From: Bradyrhizobium liaoningense
Lineage (GTDB): Bacteria; Pseudomonadota; Alphaproteobacteria; Rhizobiales; Xanthobacteraceae
Direction of reading: 5' to 3'
DNA length: 64,000 nucleotides
Assembly (NCBI RefSeq): GCF_018130785.1
Contig: NZ_JAFCJT010000013.1
Location: 62,001-126,000 of the forward strand
Positions 37,393 through 46,562 of the stretch are shown piece by piece. Positions within the stretch are counted from its first letter, which is position 1, and each line of letters starts with the position of its first letter. The notes under the pieces are model-generated. The model saw only the letters and a list, made by a program, of their open reading frames with translations, did not search any database and was not told the origin of the DNA. A program made the translations under genes and the position numbers.

Positions 37393-37875
37393 TCACGCGC
37401 GGTGATAGGGGTGGCCGGCCAGAATGGTGGCGGCCCGATAAAGCTGTTCCAGAAGCATGACGCGGACCATTTGGTGCGGCCAGGTCGCAGAGCCGAACGC
37501 GATCGCGAGCTTGGCCTTACGGCGCAATTCGGGCGAAAGTCCGTCCGCCCCTCCGATCACGAAGATAGTATGTCCGGCCCCCTCGTCGCGCCAGCGCCCG
37601 AGGTGCCGTGCGAATACGGTGGAGTCGAGATTCTGGCCGCGCTCGTCCAGCGCCACCAGGATCGATTTTTCCGGGATATGCGCACCGATCGCCGCGGCCT
37701 CTTCGGCCATCCGCGTTGCGGTGTCGCGCGCGCGGCTCTCGGGGATTTCGTGGATGGTGAGCTCGCGGAATCCGAGCTTGCGGCCGGCTTCGTCGAACCG
37801 CTCGAAATAGCGGTCGGCAAGCTCCCGTTCGGGGCCCTGCTTCAGCCGGCCCACCGCAATGACAGCAACGCGCAT
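37393..37875 (-). CDS. rlmH: 23S rRNA (pseudouridine1915-N3)-methyltransferase RlmH
   Basis: A 160-residue SPOUT-class methyltransferase that modifies helix 69 of 23S rRNA on the assembled 70S ribosome. The SAM-binding knot is seen in FVIGGADGLSPELRRKAK, and the signature at the end is TWPHQMVRVMLLEQLYRA then HPYHRA. The start MRVAVIAVGRLKQGPERELA is typical. It lies in the conserved order nadD-rsfS-rlmH, upstream of envC-ctpA. Confidence 0.96.
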   Translation of the reverse strand: MRVAVIAVGRLKQGPERELADRYFERFDEAGRKLGFRELTIHEIPESRARDTATRMAEEAAAIGAHIPEKSILVALDERGQNLDSTVFARHLGRWRDEGAGHTIFVIGGADGLSPELRRKAKLAIAFGSATWPHQMVRVMLLEQLYRAATILAGHPYHRA

Positions 37876-37970
37876 GATATCTTCAGGGTCGTGTTTTCAA
37901 GACCGCGCGCAATATGCGCGCGCACGACGCTACCATGCGCGTCAGCCGATTCGAAATCGGCCCGATGAGC

Positions 37971-38393
37971 CTAGATCGCCTTCGCCGCCCCTGGGCCCTG
38001 CGTGTACAACCGCTCGAGGTTGTAGAACTCGCGGACCTCGGGTCTGAACACGTGCACGATCACATCGCCGGAATCGATCAGCACCCAGTCGCAATTGGGC
38101 AAGCCCTCGACGTGGATGTTCCTGATGCCGTTTTCCTTGAGGCCCTTGGCGACGTTGTCCGCGATCGCGCCGACATGCCGGTTCACCCGGCCGGTGGTGA
38201 CGATCATGTAGTCGGAGTACGCCGATTTGCCGCGAAGGTCGATGGTGACCGTCTCTTCCGCCTTCATATCCTCGAGGCGGGAGAGGATCAGGCTCAGCGT
38301 CTTGTCGGCGTCGGGTTGCGCCTTCAAGGCCGCAGCTTTGGTCGATGTTTTACGCGTAGGCTTGGCAACCTTGGGTAAAACAGACTTGGACAA
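37971..38393 (-). CDS. rsfS: Ribosomal silencing factor RsfS
   Basis: A 140-residue protein of the RsfS/Iojap family. It binds L14 and blocks subunit joining when nutrients are scarce. The core is LILSRLEDMKAEETVTIDL, YSDYMIVTTGRVNRHVGAIA and GLPNCDWVLIDSGDVIVHVF. The first 30 residues are a basic Lys/Ala-rich extension (KVAKPTRKTSTKAAALK). The start is a TTG at 38393, the only reasonable start before the core that keeps the extension; it is therefore uncertain. Neighbours nadD and rlmH are the usual ones. Confidence 0.92.
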   Translation of the reverse strand: MSKSVLPKVAKPTRKTSTKAAALKAQPDADKTLSLILSRLEDMKAEETVTIDLRGKSAYSDYMIVTTGRVNRHVGAIADNVAKGLKENGIRNIHVEGLPNCDWVLIDSGDVIVHVFRPEVREFYNLERLYTQGPGAAKAI

Positions 38394-38536
38394 TACAGAT
38401 GTGGTCAGGGACCATTCCTTTCACTGTATCGCGAACGCCGAATCCGACGATCACTGGTTACACTACATCATGTGGGGTTAAGGGTTTCAATATGCCAGAG
38501 AGCCCTAAATCCCAACGAACGTCCTCACACTCCGTC

Positions 38537-39181
38537 TCACTTCGGACCTTTCCAGCTCCCGTCCGGGTTCCGTAAGCCCGTCGAGGACAGGTTCAATTTC
38601 AATCCCGTCAGAAAGACCCAGGCCGGCGCCGGCCGATCCGGAAGCAATGCTGCTTCCGTCTCGGGCAAGCGGTAACGCGCAAGGGCCTGGGCGGCGGGCG
38701 AGGCGAGGGCGCGAAAACTCTGCGGCGGGCGATCGATGACCGCAATCGGCACCTGGTCGGCGATGCGCCGCCAGTGCTGCCAACGATGGAATTGAGCGAG
38801 GTTGTCGGCGCCCATAATCCAGACAAAGCGCAGGCCACTGAGGCGGCGGCGCAAGGTGTTGATCGTGTCGATAGTATAGCGGGTACGAATGACGGATTCG
38901 AGACAGCTCACCTCGATCCTGGGATCGTCAGCGACGTCGCGCGCGGCCTGCATGCGCGCGCCGAGCTCATGCAGCGTGCCGTTCTCCTTCAGCGGATTGC
39001 CCGGCGTGACCAGCCACCACACGCGGTCGAGTTGGAGGCGTTTCAGCGCGAACTGGCTGATGGCGCGATGGGCCTGATGCGGCGGATTGAACGAGCCGCC
39101 GAGCAGGCCGATGCGCATGCCTTCGGTGTAGCGCGGTATGGCCTGCGCGAAGAAACGTGGCGCGACGAAATTGTTACTCAA
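38537..39181 (-). CDS. nadD: Nicotinate-nucleotide adenylyltransferase
   Basis: A 214-residue enzyme making deamido-NAD from nicotinate mononucleotide and ATP. The nucleotidyltransferase motif GGSFNPPHQAH is near the start, WWLVTPGNPLK follows, FVWIMGADNLAQFHRW lies in the middle and the LSSTGLRNP motif is close to the C-terminus. The TTG at 39181 is reported because it lies 24 bp after proA and adds an N-terminal 21-residue segment seen, as I recall, in Bradyrhizobium relatives. ATG 39118 (MRIGLLGGSF) is an alternative with a GAAGG placed too close. Confidence 0.93.
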   Translation of the reverse strand: MSNNFVAPRFFAQAIPRYTEGMRIGLLGGSFNPPHQAHRAISQFALKRLQLDRVWWLVTPGNPLKENGTLHELGARMQAARDVADDPRIEVSCLESVIRTRYTIDTINTLRRRLSGLRFVWIMGADNLAQFHRWQHWRRIADQVPIAVIDRPPQSFRALASPAAQALARYRLPETEAALLPDRPAPAWVFLTGLKLNLSSTGLRNPDGSWKGPK

Positions 39182-39204
39182 TGCCCCGCGCCTCGCGACA
39201 TGAC

Positions 39205-40500
39205 TTACGGCCGCGTCTGACCTGTGCCGTGGACGCGATATTTGAAGCTCGTGAGCTGCTCGGCGCCGACCGGGCCGCGAGCGTGGAATCGGCCGGTGGC
39301 AATGCCGATCTCGGCGCCGAAACCGAACTCGCCGCCATCGGCGAACTGCGTCGAGGCGTTGTGCAGCACGATCGCGGAATCGACCTCGCTCAGGAATTTC
39401 TTCGCGTTGGCCTCATCCGCGCTCACGATCGCATCGGTGTGATGCGAGCCGTGCGTCTGGATATGCGCGATCGCGCCGTCGACGCCGTCAACCACCTTCG
39501 CCGCGATGATCGCGTCGAGATATTCGGTGTCCCAATCGTCCTCGCTGGCAGGCTTTACCCGCGCATCGGTCTTCTGCACGGCGTCGTCGCCGCGCACCTC
39601 GCAGCCGGCCTCGATCAGCATCTCGACCAGCGGCTTCAGATTTTTGCCAGCAGCGGCGCGATCGACCAGCAGCGTCTCGGCCGCGCCGCAGACGCCGGTG
39701 CGGCGCATCTTGGCGTTGAGCACGATCGACTTCGCCATGGCGAGGTCGGCACTGGCATCGATATAGACGTGGTTGACGCCTTCGAGATGCGCGAACACGG
39801 GCACGCGCGCCTCCTGCTCGACACGCGCGACGAGGCTTTTGCCTCCGCGCGGCACGATCACGTCAACGGCGCCGTTCAACCCTGAAAGCATCATGCCGAC
39901 CGCCGCGCGGTCGCGCGTCGGCACAAGCGTGATCGCAGCTTCGGGCAGGCCAGCTTCGCGCAGGCCCTGCACCAGGCATTCATGGATCGCGCGGCACGAA
40001 CGAAAACTGTCGGAGCCGCCGCGCAGGATCACGGCATTGCCGGATTTCAGGCAAAGCACGCCGGCATCCGCCGCAACGTTCGGCCGACTCTCGAAAATCA
40101 CGCCGACGACGCCGAGCGGTACGCGCACGCGCTCGATGGTCATGCCGTTCGGCCGCTGCCAGCTCTCGGTGACGATGCCGACCGGATCCGCGATGCCGCG
40201 CACGATGCCGATGCCCTCGGCCATGGCTTCGACGCGCGCCGGCGTCAGCGTCAGGCGGTCGATGAAGGAGGAGGTGGCATTGCCGGAGGCGCGAGCCTCC
40301 GCAACGTCCTCGGCATTGGCGGCAAGGATCGCCGCAGCGTTGCTGCGGATCGCCCGCTCCATGGCTTCGAGCGCCAGGTTCTTCTGCTCCGGCGGCGCCA
40401 GCGCCAGCACGCGCGCGGCAGCGCGGGCACGGGCGGCGAGATCGGACATCAGCGCCTGGAGATCGGCATTGCCGTCGACGGCTTTGAGGGGGGCGGCCAT
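39205..40500 (-). CDS. proA: Glutamate-5-semialdehyde dehydrogenase (gamma-glutamyl phosphate reductase)
   Basis: A 431-residue aldehyde-dehydrogenase-fold enzyme, the second step of proline synthesis. LALAPPEQKNLALEAM is near the N-terminus, VGVIFESRPNVAADAGVLCL is a ProA signature, and the catalytic cysteine lies in RRTGVCGAAETLLVD. FGFGAEIGIATGRFHARGPV near the end is also typical. It is followed 24 bp later by nadD and preceded by proB, all read on the minus strand. Confidence 0.97.
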   Translation of the reverse strand: MAAPLKAVDGNADLQALMSDLAARARAAARVLALAPPEQKNLALEAMERAIRSNAAAILAANAEDVAEARASGNATSSFIDRLTLTPARVEAMAEGIGIVRGIADPVGIVTESWQRPNGMTIERVRVPLGVVGVIFESRPNVAADAGVLCLKSGNAVILRGGSDSFRSCRAIHECLVQGLREAGLPEAAITLVPTRDRAAVGMMLSGLNGAVDVIVPRGGKSLVARVEQEARVPVFAHLEGVNHVYIDASADLAMAKSIVLNAKMRRTGVCGAAETLLVDRAAAGKNLKPLVEMLIEAGCEVRGDDAVQKTDARVKPASEDDWDTEYLDAIIAAKVVDGVDGAIAHIQTHGSHHTDAIVSADEANAKKFLSEVDSAIVLHNASTQFADGGEFGFGAEIGIATGRFHARGPVGAEQLTSFKYRVHGTGQTRP

Positions 40501-40637
40501 TGGAGTTTCAACCTTCTGCTAAGGCGGTGTCCTAGCATGGAAATCCCGCGTCTGCGAAGGGTCGGGAGGGTATGGCTGGTACCCCCGGTTGCGCTCGGCT
40601 AGGTCACTGGCCCAGTATAAAGGGCCGCAGCGGTCCC

Positions 40638-41759
40638 TTACCCACCCACCACGAGATCGTCGCGGTGGATCATCTCGGACCGCCCGCTGATGCCGAGGAT
40701 GGCCATCACGTCCGGGGAGGAGCGGCCCTTGATCCGTTCGGCGTCGTCGGCATCGTAGGCGATCAGGCCGCGGCCGACCTCGCTGGTATCGGGCCCGCGC
40801 ACGATCACGGCGTCGCCGCGGGCGAACTGGCCTTCCACCTTGATCACGCCGGCCGGCAGCAGGCTGGCGCCGGCACGCAGAGCGGCGACCGCGCCGGCGT
40901 CGATCGTCAGCGTGCCCTTCGGCTCCAACGAGCCCGCGATCCAGCGTTTTCGCGAGGTGATGGGATTGGCCGGCGTCAGGAACCAGGTGCAGCGGCCGCC
41001 GTCGGCGATCGCCTGCAGGGGATGCTCGATCTTGCCCGAGGCGATCAGCATATGCGTGCCGCCCGTGGTCGCGATCTTGGCGGCCTCGACCTTGGTGCGC
41101 ATGCCGCCGCGCGACAGCTCGGACTCGGCGTCGCCTGCCACGGCCTCGATCTCCGAGGAGATGCTGTCGACCACGGGAATGAGTTTTGCGTTCGGATTGT
41201 TCTTCGGCGGGGCGTCGTAGAGCCCGTCGATATCGGACAGCAGCACCAGGAGATCGGCGCTCGCCATGGTGGCGACGCGCGCGGCGAGGCGGTCATTGTC
41301 GCCGTAGCGGATCTCGTTGGTGGCGACCGTGTCGTTCTCGTTGATGACGGGGATCGCGCGCCATTCCAGCAGCTTGCCGATGGTGGAGCGCGCGTTGAGA
41401 TAGCGGCGGCGCTCCTCGGTGTCCTGGAGCGTCACCAGGATCTGGCCCGCTCCGATTCCGTGGGCGCCGAGCACCTCCGACCAGATCCGTGCCAGCGCGA
41501 TCTGGCCGACGGCGGCGGCGGCCTGGCTCTCCTCCAGCTTCAGCGGGCCGCGCGGCAATTTCAGCCGGCTGCGGCCGAGTGCGATCGACCCGGAGGAGAC
41601 GACGAGCACGTCGCGGCCCTCGCGGTGCAGCTTGGCCATGTCGTCGGCGAGCGCGGCGAGCCAGGACGCGCGCACCTCGCCCTTGTCGGAATCGACCAGC
41701 AGCGCGGAGCCGACCTTGACGACGATGCGGCGGAATTGACTGAGTTCGGGGCTGGCCAT
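40638..41759 (-). CDS. proB: Glutamate 5-kinase
   Basis: A 373-residue enzyme that phosphorylates glutamate for proline synthesis. The amino-acid kinase domain starts FRRIVVKVGSALLVD and contains VVSSGSIALGRSRL, PVINENDTVATNEIRYGDND and GGMRTKVEAAKIAT. A C-terminal PUA domain (about 280-373) includes GEFARGD-type LPAGVIKVEGQFARGDAVIV. The ATG at 41757-41759 gives MASPELSQF, the family start; longer in-frame starts add 60 residues of atypical sequence. Normally proB follows obgE directly; here two extra genes lie between. Confidence 0.97.
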   Translation of the reverse strand: MASPELSQFRRIVVKVGSALLVDSDKGEVRASWLAALADDMAKLHREGRDVLVVSSGSIALGRSRLKLPRGPLKLEESQAAAAVGQIALARIWSEVLGAHGIGAGQILVTLQDTEERRRYLNARSTIGKLLEWRAIPVINENDTVATNEIRYGDNDRLAARVATMASADLLVLLSDIDGLYDAPPKNNPNAKLIPVVDSISSEIEAVAGDAESELSRGGMRTKVEAAKIATTGGTHMLIASGKIEHPLQAIADGGRCTWFLTPANPITSRKRWIAGSLEPKGTLTIDAGAVAALRAGASLLPAGVIKVEGQFARGDAVIVRGPDTSEVGRGLIAYDADDAERIKGRSSPDVMAILGISGRSEMIHRDDLVVGG

Positions 41760-41962
41760 GTGTGTATGTGCTGGCGCGTGTGACGAATTGATCTGCATTG
41801 GAAGCGGCGGACGACAGGCGGCGCCGGGTAAGGCCTGCTTTTGCAGCAGGACGGTGGCGGGCGCAAGGCGGCCGGAATGGTAAACGGTGAAGGTCGGCCT
41901 TGTCTTAAACGCCGGCCCGGTTCTAATGCCGCCAACCAATAATGGGCTGAAAGAGGAAACGA

Positions 41963-42928
41963 ATGGATCGCCGCAAGTTCATGGCCGGCTGTCTCGGCCT
42001 GCCGCTCCTCGCGCAGGCGGAAGGCGTGCAAGCGCAGGCCGGGCTCTCGAAAATCATCTTCCCGTTCGCTGCAGGGGCGGGCGGCGACACGCTGTGCCGG
42101 CTGATTGCGCAGGAGATGGCGCCTGTGCTGCAACGGACCATCGTGGTCGAGAACCGCACCGGCGGCGACGGCCTGATCGGCATCAAGGCGGTGAAGGGCG
42201 GCAACCCCGACGGCAGCATGGTGCTGGTGACGACGGGACCCACCATGTACCTGCTGCCGATGGTGGAGACGACTCCGAGCTTCGACACGGCCAAGGATTT
42301 TGCGCCGGTGTCACTGCTGGCGCGGTTCGAATTCGCGCTGGTGATCGGCCCGGGGATCGATGTCGCTGATTTCAAGGGATTCGTCGCCTGGCTGAAGGCG
42401 CATCCGGACAAGACGTCGTTCGGCGTGCCGAGCAACGGCACCATCCCGCATTTCATGGGCTCCAAGCTGGAGAAGGATCTCGGCATTCCCCTGACCCGCG
42501 TGCCCTATCGCGGCAGCGCGCCGATCCTCAACGATCTTGTCGGCGGCCACATCTCGTTCGGCATCACGACATTGGCGGATGCGCTGCCGCAGCATCGCGC
42601 CAAGGGCGTGAAGATCATCGCGGTCGCGAGCGCGGAGCGTTCGCCGTTTGCGCCTGACGTTCCGACGCTGAAAGAGAGCGGCATCGATCTCGTTGCCGAC
42701 GCCTGGTACGGCATGTGGCTTCCCGCCGGCAGCCCGCCGGACTTCGCCAGCAAGCTCGGCGCGGCCGCAAGCGCAGCGCTTGCCAAGCCCGAGGTGAAGG
42801 AAAAGCTTACGGCGATCGGGCTGATCCCGGTCGGCAGCTCCGCGGATGGCTTGGCCAAGGAGCTCGCGGCGAACACGGCGTTCTGGCAGCCGATCGTGAA
42901 GGCGACGGGGTACAAGATCGAGAACTAG
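41963..42928 (+). CDS. Tripartite tricarboxylate transporter substrate-binding protein (Bug family)
   Basis: A 321-residue periplasmic binding protein. It starts MDRRKFMAGCLGLPLLAQ, a twin-arginine-like signal peptide, cleaved around VQAQA. The Bug fold motifs are IIFPFAAGAGGDTLCRLIAQ, VVENRTGGDGLIGIKAV, VPYRGSAPILNDLVGGHISF and WYGMWLPAGSPPDFASKL. Bug proteins capture small carboxylates or aromatic acids; many lie apart from membrane partners, and no TctA/TctB genes are seen here. It lies, with the sulfatase, between proB and obgE. Confidence 0.88.
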   Translation: MDRRKFMAGCLGLPLLAQAEGVQAQAGLSKIIFPFAAGAGGDTLCRLIAQEMAPVLQRTIVVENRTGGDGLIGIKAVKGGNPDGSMVLVTTGPTMYLLPMVETTPSFDTAKDFAPVSLLARFEFALVIGPGIDVADFKGFVAWLKAHPDKTSFGVPSNGTIPHFMGSKLEKDLGIPLTRVPYRGSAPILNDLVGGHISFGITTLADALPQHRAKGVKIIAVASAERSPFAPDVPTLKESGIDLVADAWYGMWLPAGSPPDFASKLGAAASAALAKPEVKEKLTAIGLIPVGSSADGLAKELAANTAFWQPIVKATGYKIEN

Positions 42929-42953
42929 ACCTCGCTCGCGCCAGATCCTCCGT

Positions 42954-43039
42954 CGTCATGGCCGGGGCTTGTCCCGGCCATCCACGTGTATCGGTAATCG
43001 ACGCAAGACGTGGATGCCCGGGTTCAGCCCGGGCATGAC
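42954..43039. repeat. Palindromic intergenic repeat (family B)
   Basis: Ends cgtcatggccggggcttgtc and gcccgggcatgac are inverted, inner catccacgtg and gacgtggatg also. It matches the element in the atpA-atpG gap. It lies between the convergent Bug gene and sulfatase gene. Confidence 0.8.
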
Positions 43040-43064
43040 TGGCTGAGAGCTTTGCTCCGCCAAC

Positions 43065-44699
43065 TCACATCTTCGCGCGCTGCGCGATGCCGTCCTTGAT
43101 TGCGGCGAGTTCGGCTTCATCCCAGATGCCGATCAAAACCCCGCCCTTCACCTGGAGCTGGTTGTCCGCATAGTTTGCGATCTTCTCGCGGGGCGTGGTG
43201 ATGTGGTCGTTCGGATGCAGCGCCCAGTCGAACAGCTCGGCCTGCAACCGCGCGATGATGCCGGCGCAATCAGGGTCGTCGCCGCGATCCAAAAACTCTT
43301 CCGGATCGGTTTCGAGGTCGTACAGCATCGGGCGGAAGCCGGAGGCGTGGATGTATTTCCAGCGGCCGTCGAACACCATGAACAGGCGGCAGCGCTCGAT
43401 CGGCTGGTTCAGTTTCAGCCGCACATCCTGCATGGCGTAGTCATATTCGGAGAACGCCACCTTGCGCCAATCCGATGGCCTCTCGCCGCGCAGCAGCGGC
43501 AGCAGCGAGCGTCCTTCGAGAATGTGGCCCGGCACCTTGCCGCCGAAATAATCGACGAAGGTCGGGGCGAGATCGACGCCTTCCACCAGCGCGTCACTGC
43601 GCGTGCCGCGCGTGGCGTCGGCTTCCCTGGAGGGATCGATGACGATCAGCGGAATCTTCGCCGACTGCTCGTGGAACAGATCCTTCTCGCCCATCCAGTG
43701 GTCGCCGAGATAATCACCATGATCGGAGGTGAACACGATCATGGTTGTCTCCAGGAGGCCGCGCGCCTCGAGAAACTTCATCAGCACGCCCATCTGGTCG
43801 TCGATTTGCGTGATCAGGCCCATATAAGTCGGGATCACCTTCTCGCGGGCCTCGTCGCGCGCCATGTTGCGGGAGTAGCGCATGTCCATGTAGGCGCCGA
43901 ACACCGGATGCGGATTCTGGCGTTCGCGCTCGGAGCGGATCGCCGGGATCATGTCATCGGTCGAATACATGCTGGCGTATGGCTCGGGCGCGATATAGGG
44001 CCAGTGCGGCTTGATGTAGGACAGATGCAGGCACCACGGCCTGCCGTCGGTCTCGGCCTCGCTGATGAAGTCCATCGCGCGCCGCGTCATATAGGGCGTT
44101 TCGGAATGCTCGTCCGGCACGCGCGCGGCCTTGTCGGCATGCACCAGCAGCCAGCCGTTCTGCAGGGAGCCGTCGTCCGTTGCACCTGAATTGGCCCAAT
44201 GCTCCCAGGGATTGGTCGCTTCGAATCCTTGGCTGCGCAGGTACTCATCGTATTTCGGGCGCGGCCTCCCCGTCGGATGCAGGCCGTCGTCGCGCTCATA
44301 AGGCTCGAACCCGCACTCGGCGACGTGCACGCCGATGACAGATTCCGGCGGGATGCCGAGCGCCTTCATGCCTTCGAGATCGGGCGCCATGTGGGTCTTG
44401 CCGACCAGCACGTTGCGCACGCCGATCTTCTTGAGGTGATCGCCGAGCGTGGGCTCGCCGACGCGCAGCGGCCAGCCGTTCCAGTGCGAACCGTGCGAGC
44501 GCATGTAGCGCCCGGTGTAGAACGACATCCGCGACGGGCCGCAGATCGGCGATTGCACATAGGCCTTGCTGAACAGCACGCCACGCTTGGCCATGGCGTC
44601 GATGTTCGGCGTCTTCAGCGTGGGATGGCCGGTGCAGCCGAGATAATCATAGCGGAGCTGGTCGCACATGATCCAGAGAACGTTCTTCGCGCGCGCCAT
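43065..44699 (-). CDS. Sulfatase-like hydrolase (formylglycine type)
   Basis: A 544-residue alkaline-phosphatase-superfamily hydrolase with no signal peptide, so probably cytosolic. The metal site begins at VLWIMCDQLRYDYLG. The C-x-P-x-R sulfatase signature is present as CGPSR at residue 53, where the Cys is converted to formylglycine. Later metal ligands lie in VFTSDHGDYLGDHWMGEKDL. C-terminal motifs YDLETDPEEFLDRGDDPD are typical. It could be a sulfatase or a phosphonate monoester hydrolase; sequence alone does not decide. The ATG at 44697-44699 gives MARAKNVLW. Convergent with the Bug-type gene; an uptake-and-hydrolysis link is only a guess. Confidence 0.88.
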   Translation of the reverse strand: MARAKNVLWIMCDQLRYDYLGCTGHPTLKTPNIDAMAKRGVLFSKAYVQSPICGPSRMSFYTGRYMRSHGSHWNGWPLRVGEPTLGDHLKKIGVRNVLVGKTHMAPDLEGMKALGIPPESVIGVHVAECGFEPYERDDGLHPTGRPRPKYDEYLRSQGFEATNPWEHWANSGATDDGSLQNGWLLVHADKAARVPDEHSETPYMTRRAMDFISEAETDGRPWCLHLSYIKPHWPYIAPEPYASMYSTDDMIPAIRSERERQNPHPVFGAYMDMRYSRNMARDEAREKVIPTYMGLITQIDDQMGVLMKFLEARGLLETTMIVFTSDHGDYLGDHWMGEKDLFHEQSAKIPLIVIDPSREADATRGTRSDALVEGVDLAPTFVDYFGGKVPGHILEGRSLLPLLRGERPSDWRKVAFSEYDYAMQDVRLKLNQPIERCRLFMVFDGRWKYIHASGFRPMLYDLETDPEEFLDRGDDPDCAGIIARLQAELFDWALHPNDHITTPREKIANYADNQLQVKGGVLIGIWDEAELAAIKDGIAQRAKM

Positions 44700-44794
44700 G
44701 CTTCGCCCCTGCCGTTTCTTGATTTTTTGATGCTGCGCTATCGCGGTCGCGATGACAAGCCAGCGGCGCGCGTGCCCGCGCATTCCGCTGTCGT

Positions 44795-44828
44795 CCCTGC
44801 CTGGTGCGCAATTGCGCACCAGGCAGGG
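44795..44828. repeat. 34-bp perfect palindrome
   Basis: The arms ccctgcctggtgcgcaa and ttgcgcaccaggcaggg match without a mismatch and without a spacer. It lies 8 bp past the obgE stop (minus strand), so it may end the obgE transcript or stabilise its 3' end. The core tgcgcaattgcgca recalls the repeat between sucA and sucB. Confidence 0.85.
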
Positions 44829-44835
44829 AGAGGGC

Positions 44836-45876
44836 TCAAGCCGACCACGGCTCCGCTTCGGCCGCGCTCTTCGCCTTGGCCGATACCGGGGCCTCGCCGA
44901 TCACTTCGACAAGCGCGCGCAACGCTTCCTTCACGCCGTCGCCGGTGACGCCGGAGAGCAGCAGTGGCGTCTTCTTGGCGGCGCGCTTCAAGCGGTCCTT
45001 CTGCTTCTTCAGCTCGTCCGGCTCGACCGCGTCGATCTTGTTCAGCGCGACGATCTCGATCTTGTCGGTGAGCAGGCCGCCATAGGCGTCGAGCTCCTTG
45101 CGCACCGTCTTGTACGCCTTGCCGGCGTGCTCGCAGGTTGCATCGACGAGATGCAGCAGCACGCGGCAGCGCTCGACATGGCCGAGGAAACGATCGCCGA
45201 GACCTGTGCCTTCATGCGCGCCCTCGATCAGACCCGGAATGTCCGCCAGCACGAATTCACGGCCGTCGGCATTCACGACGCCAAGCTGCGGATGCAGCGT
45301 GGTGAAAGGATAGTCGGCGATCTTGGGCCGCGCCGCGCTGACCTTGGAGAGAAAGGTCGACTTGCCGGCATTGGGCATGCCGACAAGACCGGCATCCGCG
45401 ATCAGCTTCAGCCGCAGCCAGATCCAGCGCTCGTCGCCGGGCTGGCCGGGATTGGCGTTGCGTGGCGCGCGGTTGGTCGACGATTTGAAATGCGCGTTGC
45501 CGAAGCCGCCATTGCCGCCCTCGGCCAGCACGAACTTCTCGCCGACGTTGGTGAAGTCGTGGATCAGGGTCTCGCGGTCTTCGTCGAAGATCTGCGTGCC
45601 CACCGGGACCTTCAGCACGATGTTCTTGCCATTGGCGCCGTGGCGGTCCGAGCCCGAACCGTTCTCGCCTTTCTGGGCCTTGAAATGCTGCTGGTAGCGG
45701 TAGTCGATCAGCGTGTTGAGGCCGTCGGCGACCTCGATGATCACATTGCCGCCGCGGCCGCCATTGCCGCCGGAAGGACCGCCGAATTCGATGAACTTCT
45801 CGCGGCGGAACGCCACGCAGCCGTTCCCGCCGTCACCGGAGCGGATATAGACCTTTGCTTCGTCGAGGAATTTCAT
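44836..45876 (-). CDS. obgE: GTPase ObgE/CgtA
   Basis: A 346-residue Obg GTPase that acts in late 50S assembly and the stringent response. The glycine-rich Obg fold at the N-terminus contains SGDGGNGCVAFRREKFIEFG and GGPSGGNGGRGGNV. The G domain has G1 GMPNAGKSTFLS, the G3 region ADIPGLIEGAHEGTGLGDRF and G4 ALNKIDAVE. There is no long C-terminal OCT domain, as usual in alphaproteobacteria. It is preceded by a MaoC-like gene and followed by the proB group further down. Confidence 0.97.
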   Translation of the reverse strand: MKFLDEAKVYIRSGDGGNGCVAFRREKFIEFGGPSGGNGGRGGNVIIEVADGLNTLIDYRYQQHFKAQKGENGSGSDRHGANGKNIVLKVPVGTQIFDEDRETLIHDFTNVGEKFVLAEGGNGGFGNAHFKSSTNRAPRNANPGQPGDERWIWLRLKLIADAGLVGMPNAGKSTFLSKVSAARPKIADYPFTTLHPQLGVVNADGREFVLADIPGLIEGAHEGTGLGDRFLGHVERCRVLLHLVDATCEHAGKAYKTVRKELDAYGGLLTDKIEIVALNKIDAVEPDELKKQKDRLKRAAKKTPLLLSGVTGDGVKEALRALVEVIGEAPVSAKAKSAAEAEPWSA

Positions 45877-45961
45877 GGGCCATAGGTAGGGCAGGCGGTC
45901 CCGCGCGGCAACCCGGACTTATCCCTGAATCGGCCGAATTTCCGCGAATTTGGCCTCGTGC

Positions 45962-46444
45962 TTAACCTGCAGGCCGTCTCCGGATCAGGAATTTCTGCAT
46001 CCCTTCCAGCACCAGCTCCTTGCGCTGGTTGAACACGGTGCTTTTGAGCGTCACCGCGCCGGTCGTGCGACCCGGCACCAGCTCCGTGACCTCGAGCGCG
46101 GGATAGATGGTGTCGTCGGCGAACACCGGCTTGAGGAACCGGCTCGATTGCTCGAGGAAGCCGACCAGGGATTCCTCGACCATGAACGGGAACAGGCCTG
46201 CGCCGGGCGCGGTGTGGATCAGGGTCTGGAAGCCGTGGGCGAGCAGATGCGGCATGCCGCGGCTGCGGCAATATTCCACGTCGTAATGCACGGGGTGGGT
46301 GTCGCCGCTCGCGGTCTGGAAGGCGGCGAACACCGCCGAGGTCTGGGTGCGGCTCGGCAGCACGAAGCGCTCGCCGACCGCGAAATCCTCAAACCAGCGT
46401 TGCGTGGGGATCATGCGATGCCGGGTCGGGTCGAAGTCGCTCAT
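45962..46444 (-). CDS. MaoC family dehydratase
   Basis: A 160-residue hotdog-fold protein of the MaoC/(R)-hydratase type. Matching features are the N-terminal RWFEDFAVGERFVLPSRT, the catalytic region FQTASGDTHPVHYDVEYCRS (Asp and His), then LLAHGFQTLIHTAPGAGL and TIYPALEVTELVPGRTTGA. Such enzymes hydrate enoyl-CoA or related thioesters. The acyl substrate is unknown. It starts on the opposite strand from the DMT gene, with 118 bp between them, and is followed 85 bp later by obgE. Confidence 0.87.
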   Translation of the reverse strand: MSDFDPTRHRMIPTQRWFEDFAVGERFVLPSRTQTSAVFAAFQTASGDTHPVHYDVEYCRSRGMPHLLAHGFQTLIHTAPGAGLFPFMVEESLVGFLEQSSRFLKPVFADDTIYPALEVTELVPGRTTGAVTLKSTVFNQRKELVLEGMQKFLIRRRPAG

Positions 46445-46562
46445 GTCAGTGCTCTCTGGTTCGGTAGGCGCCTATCGCTATCGCGCCGCGAAGAGTGCGA
46501 CAATCCGTTCAATCGGCAGATGCGGGCTTGTCCGGCGCGTCCACGTCATTAAAACGGCGCCA

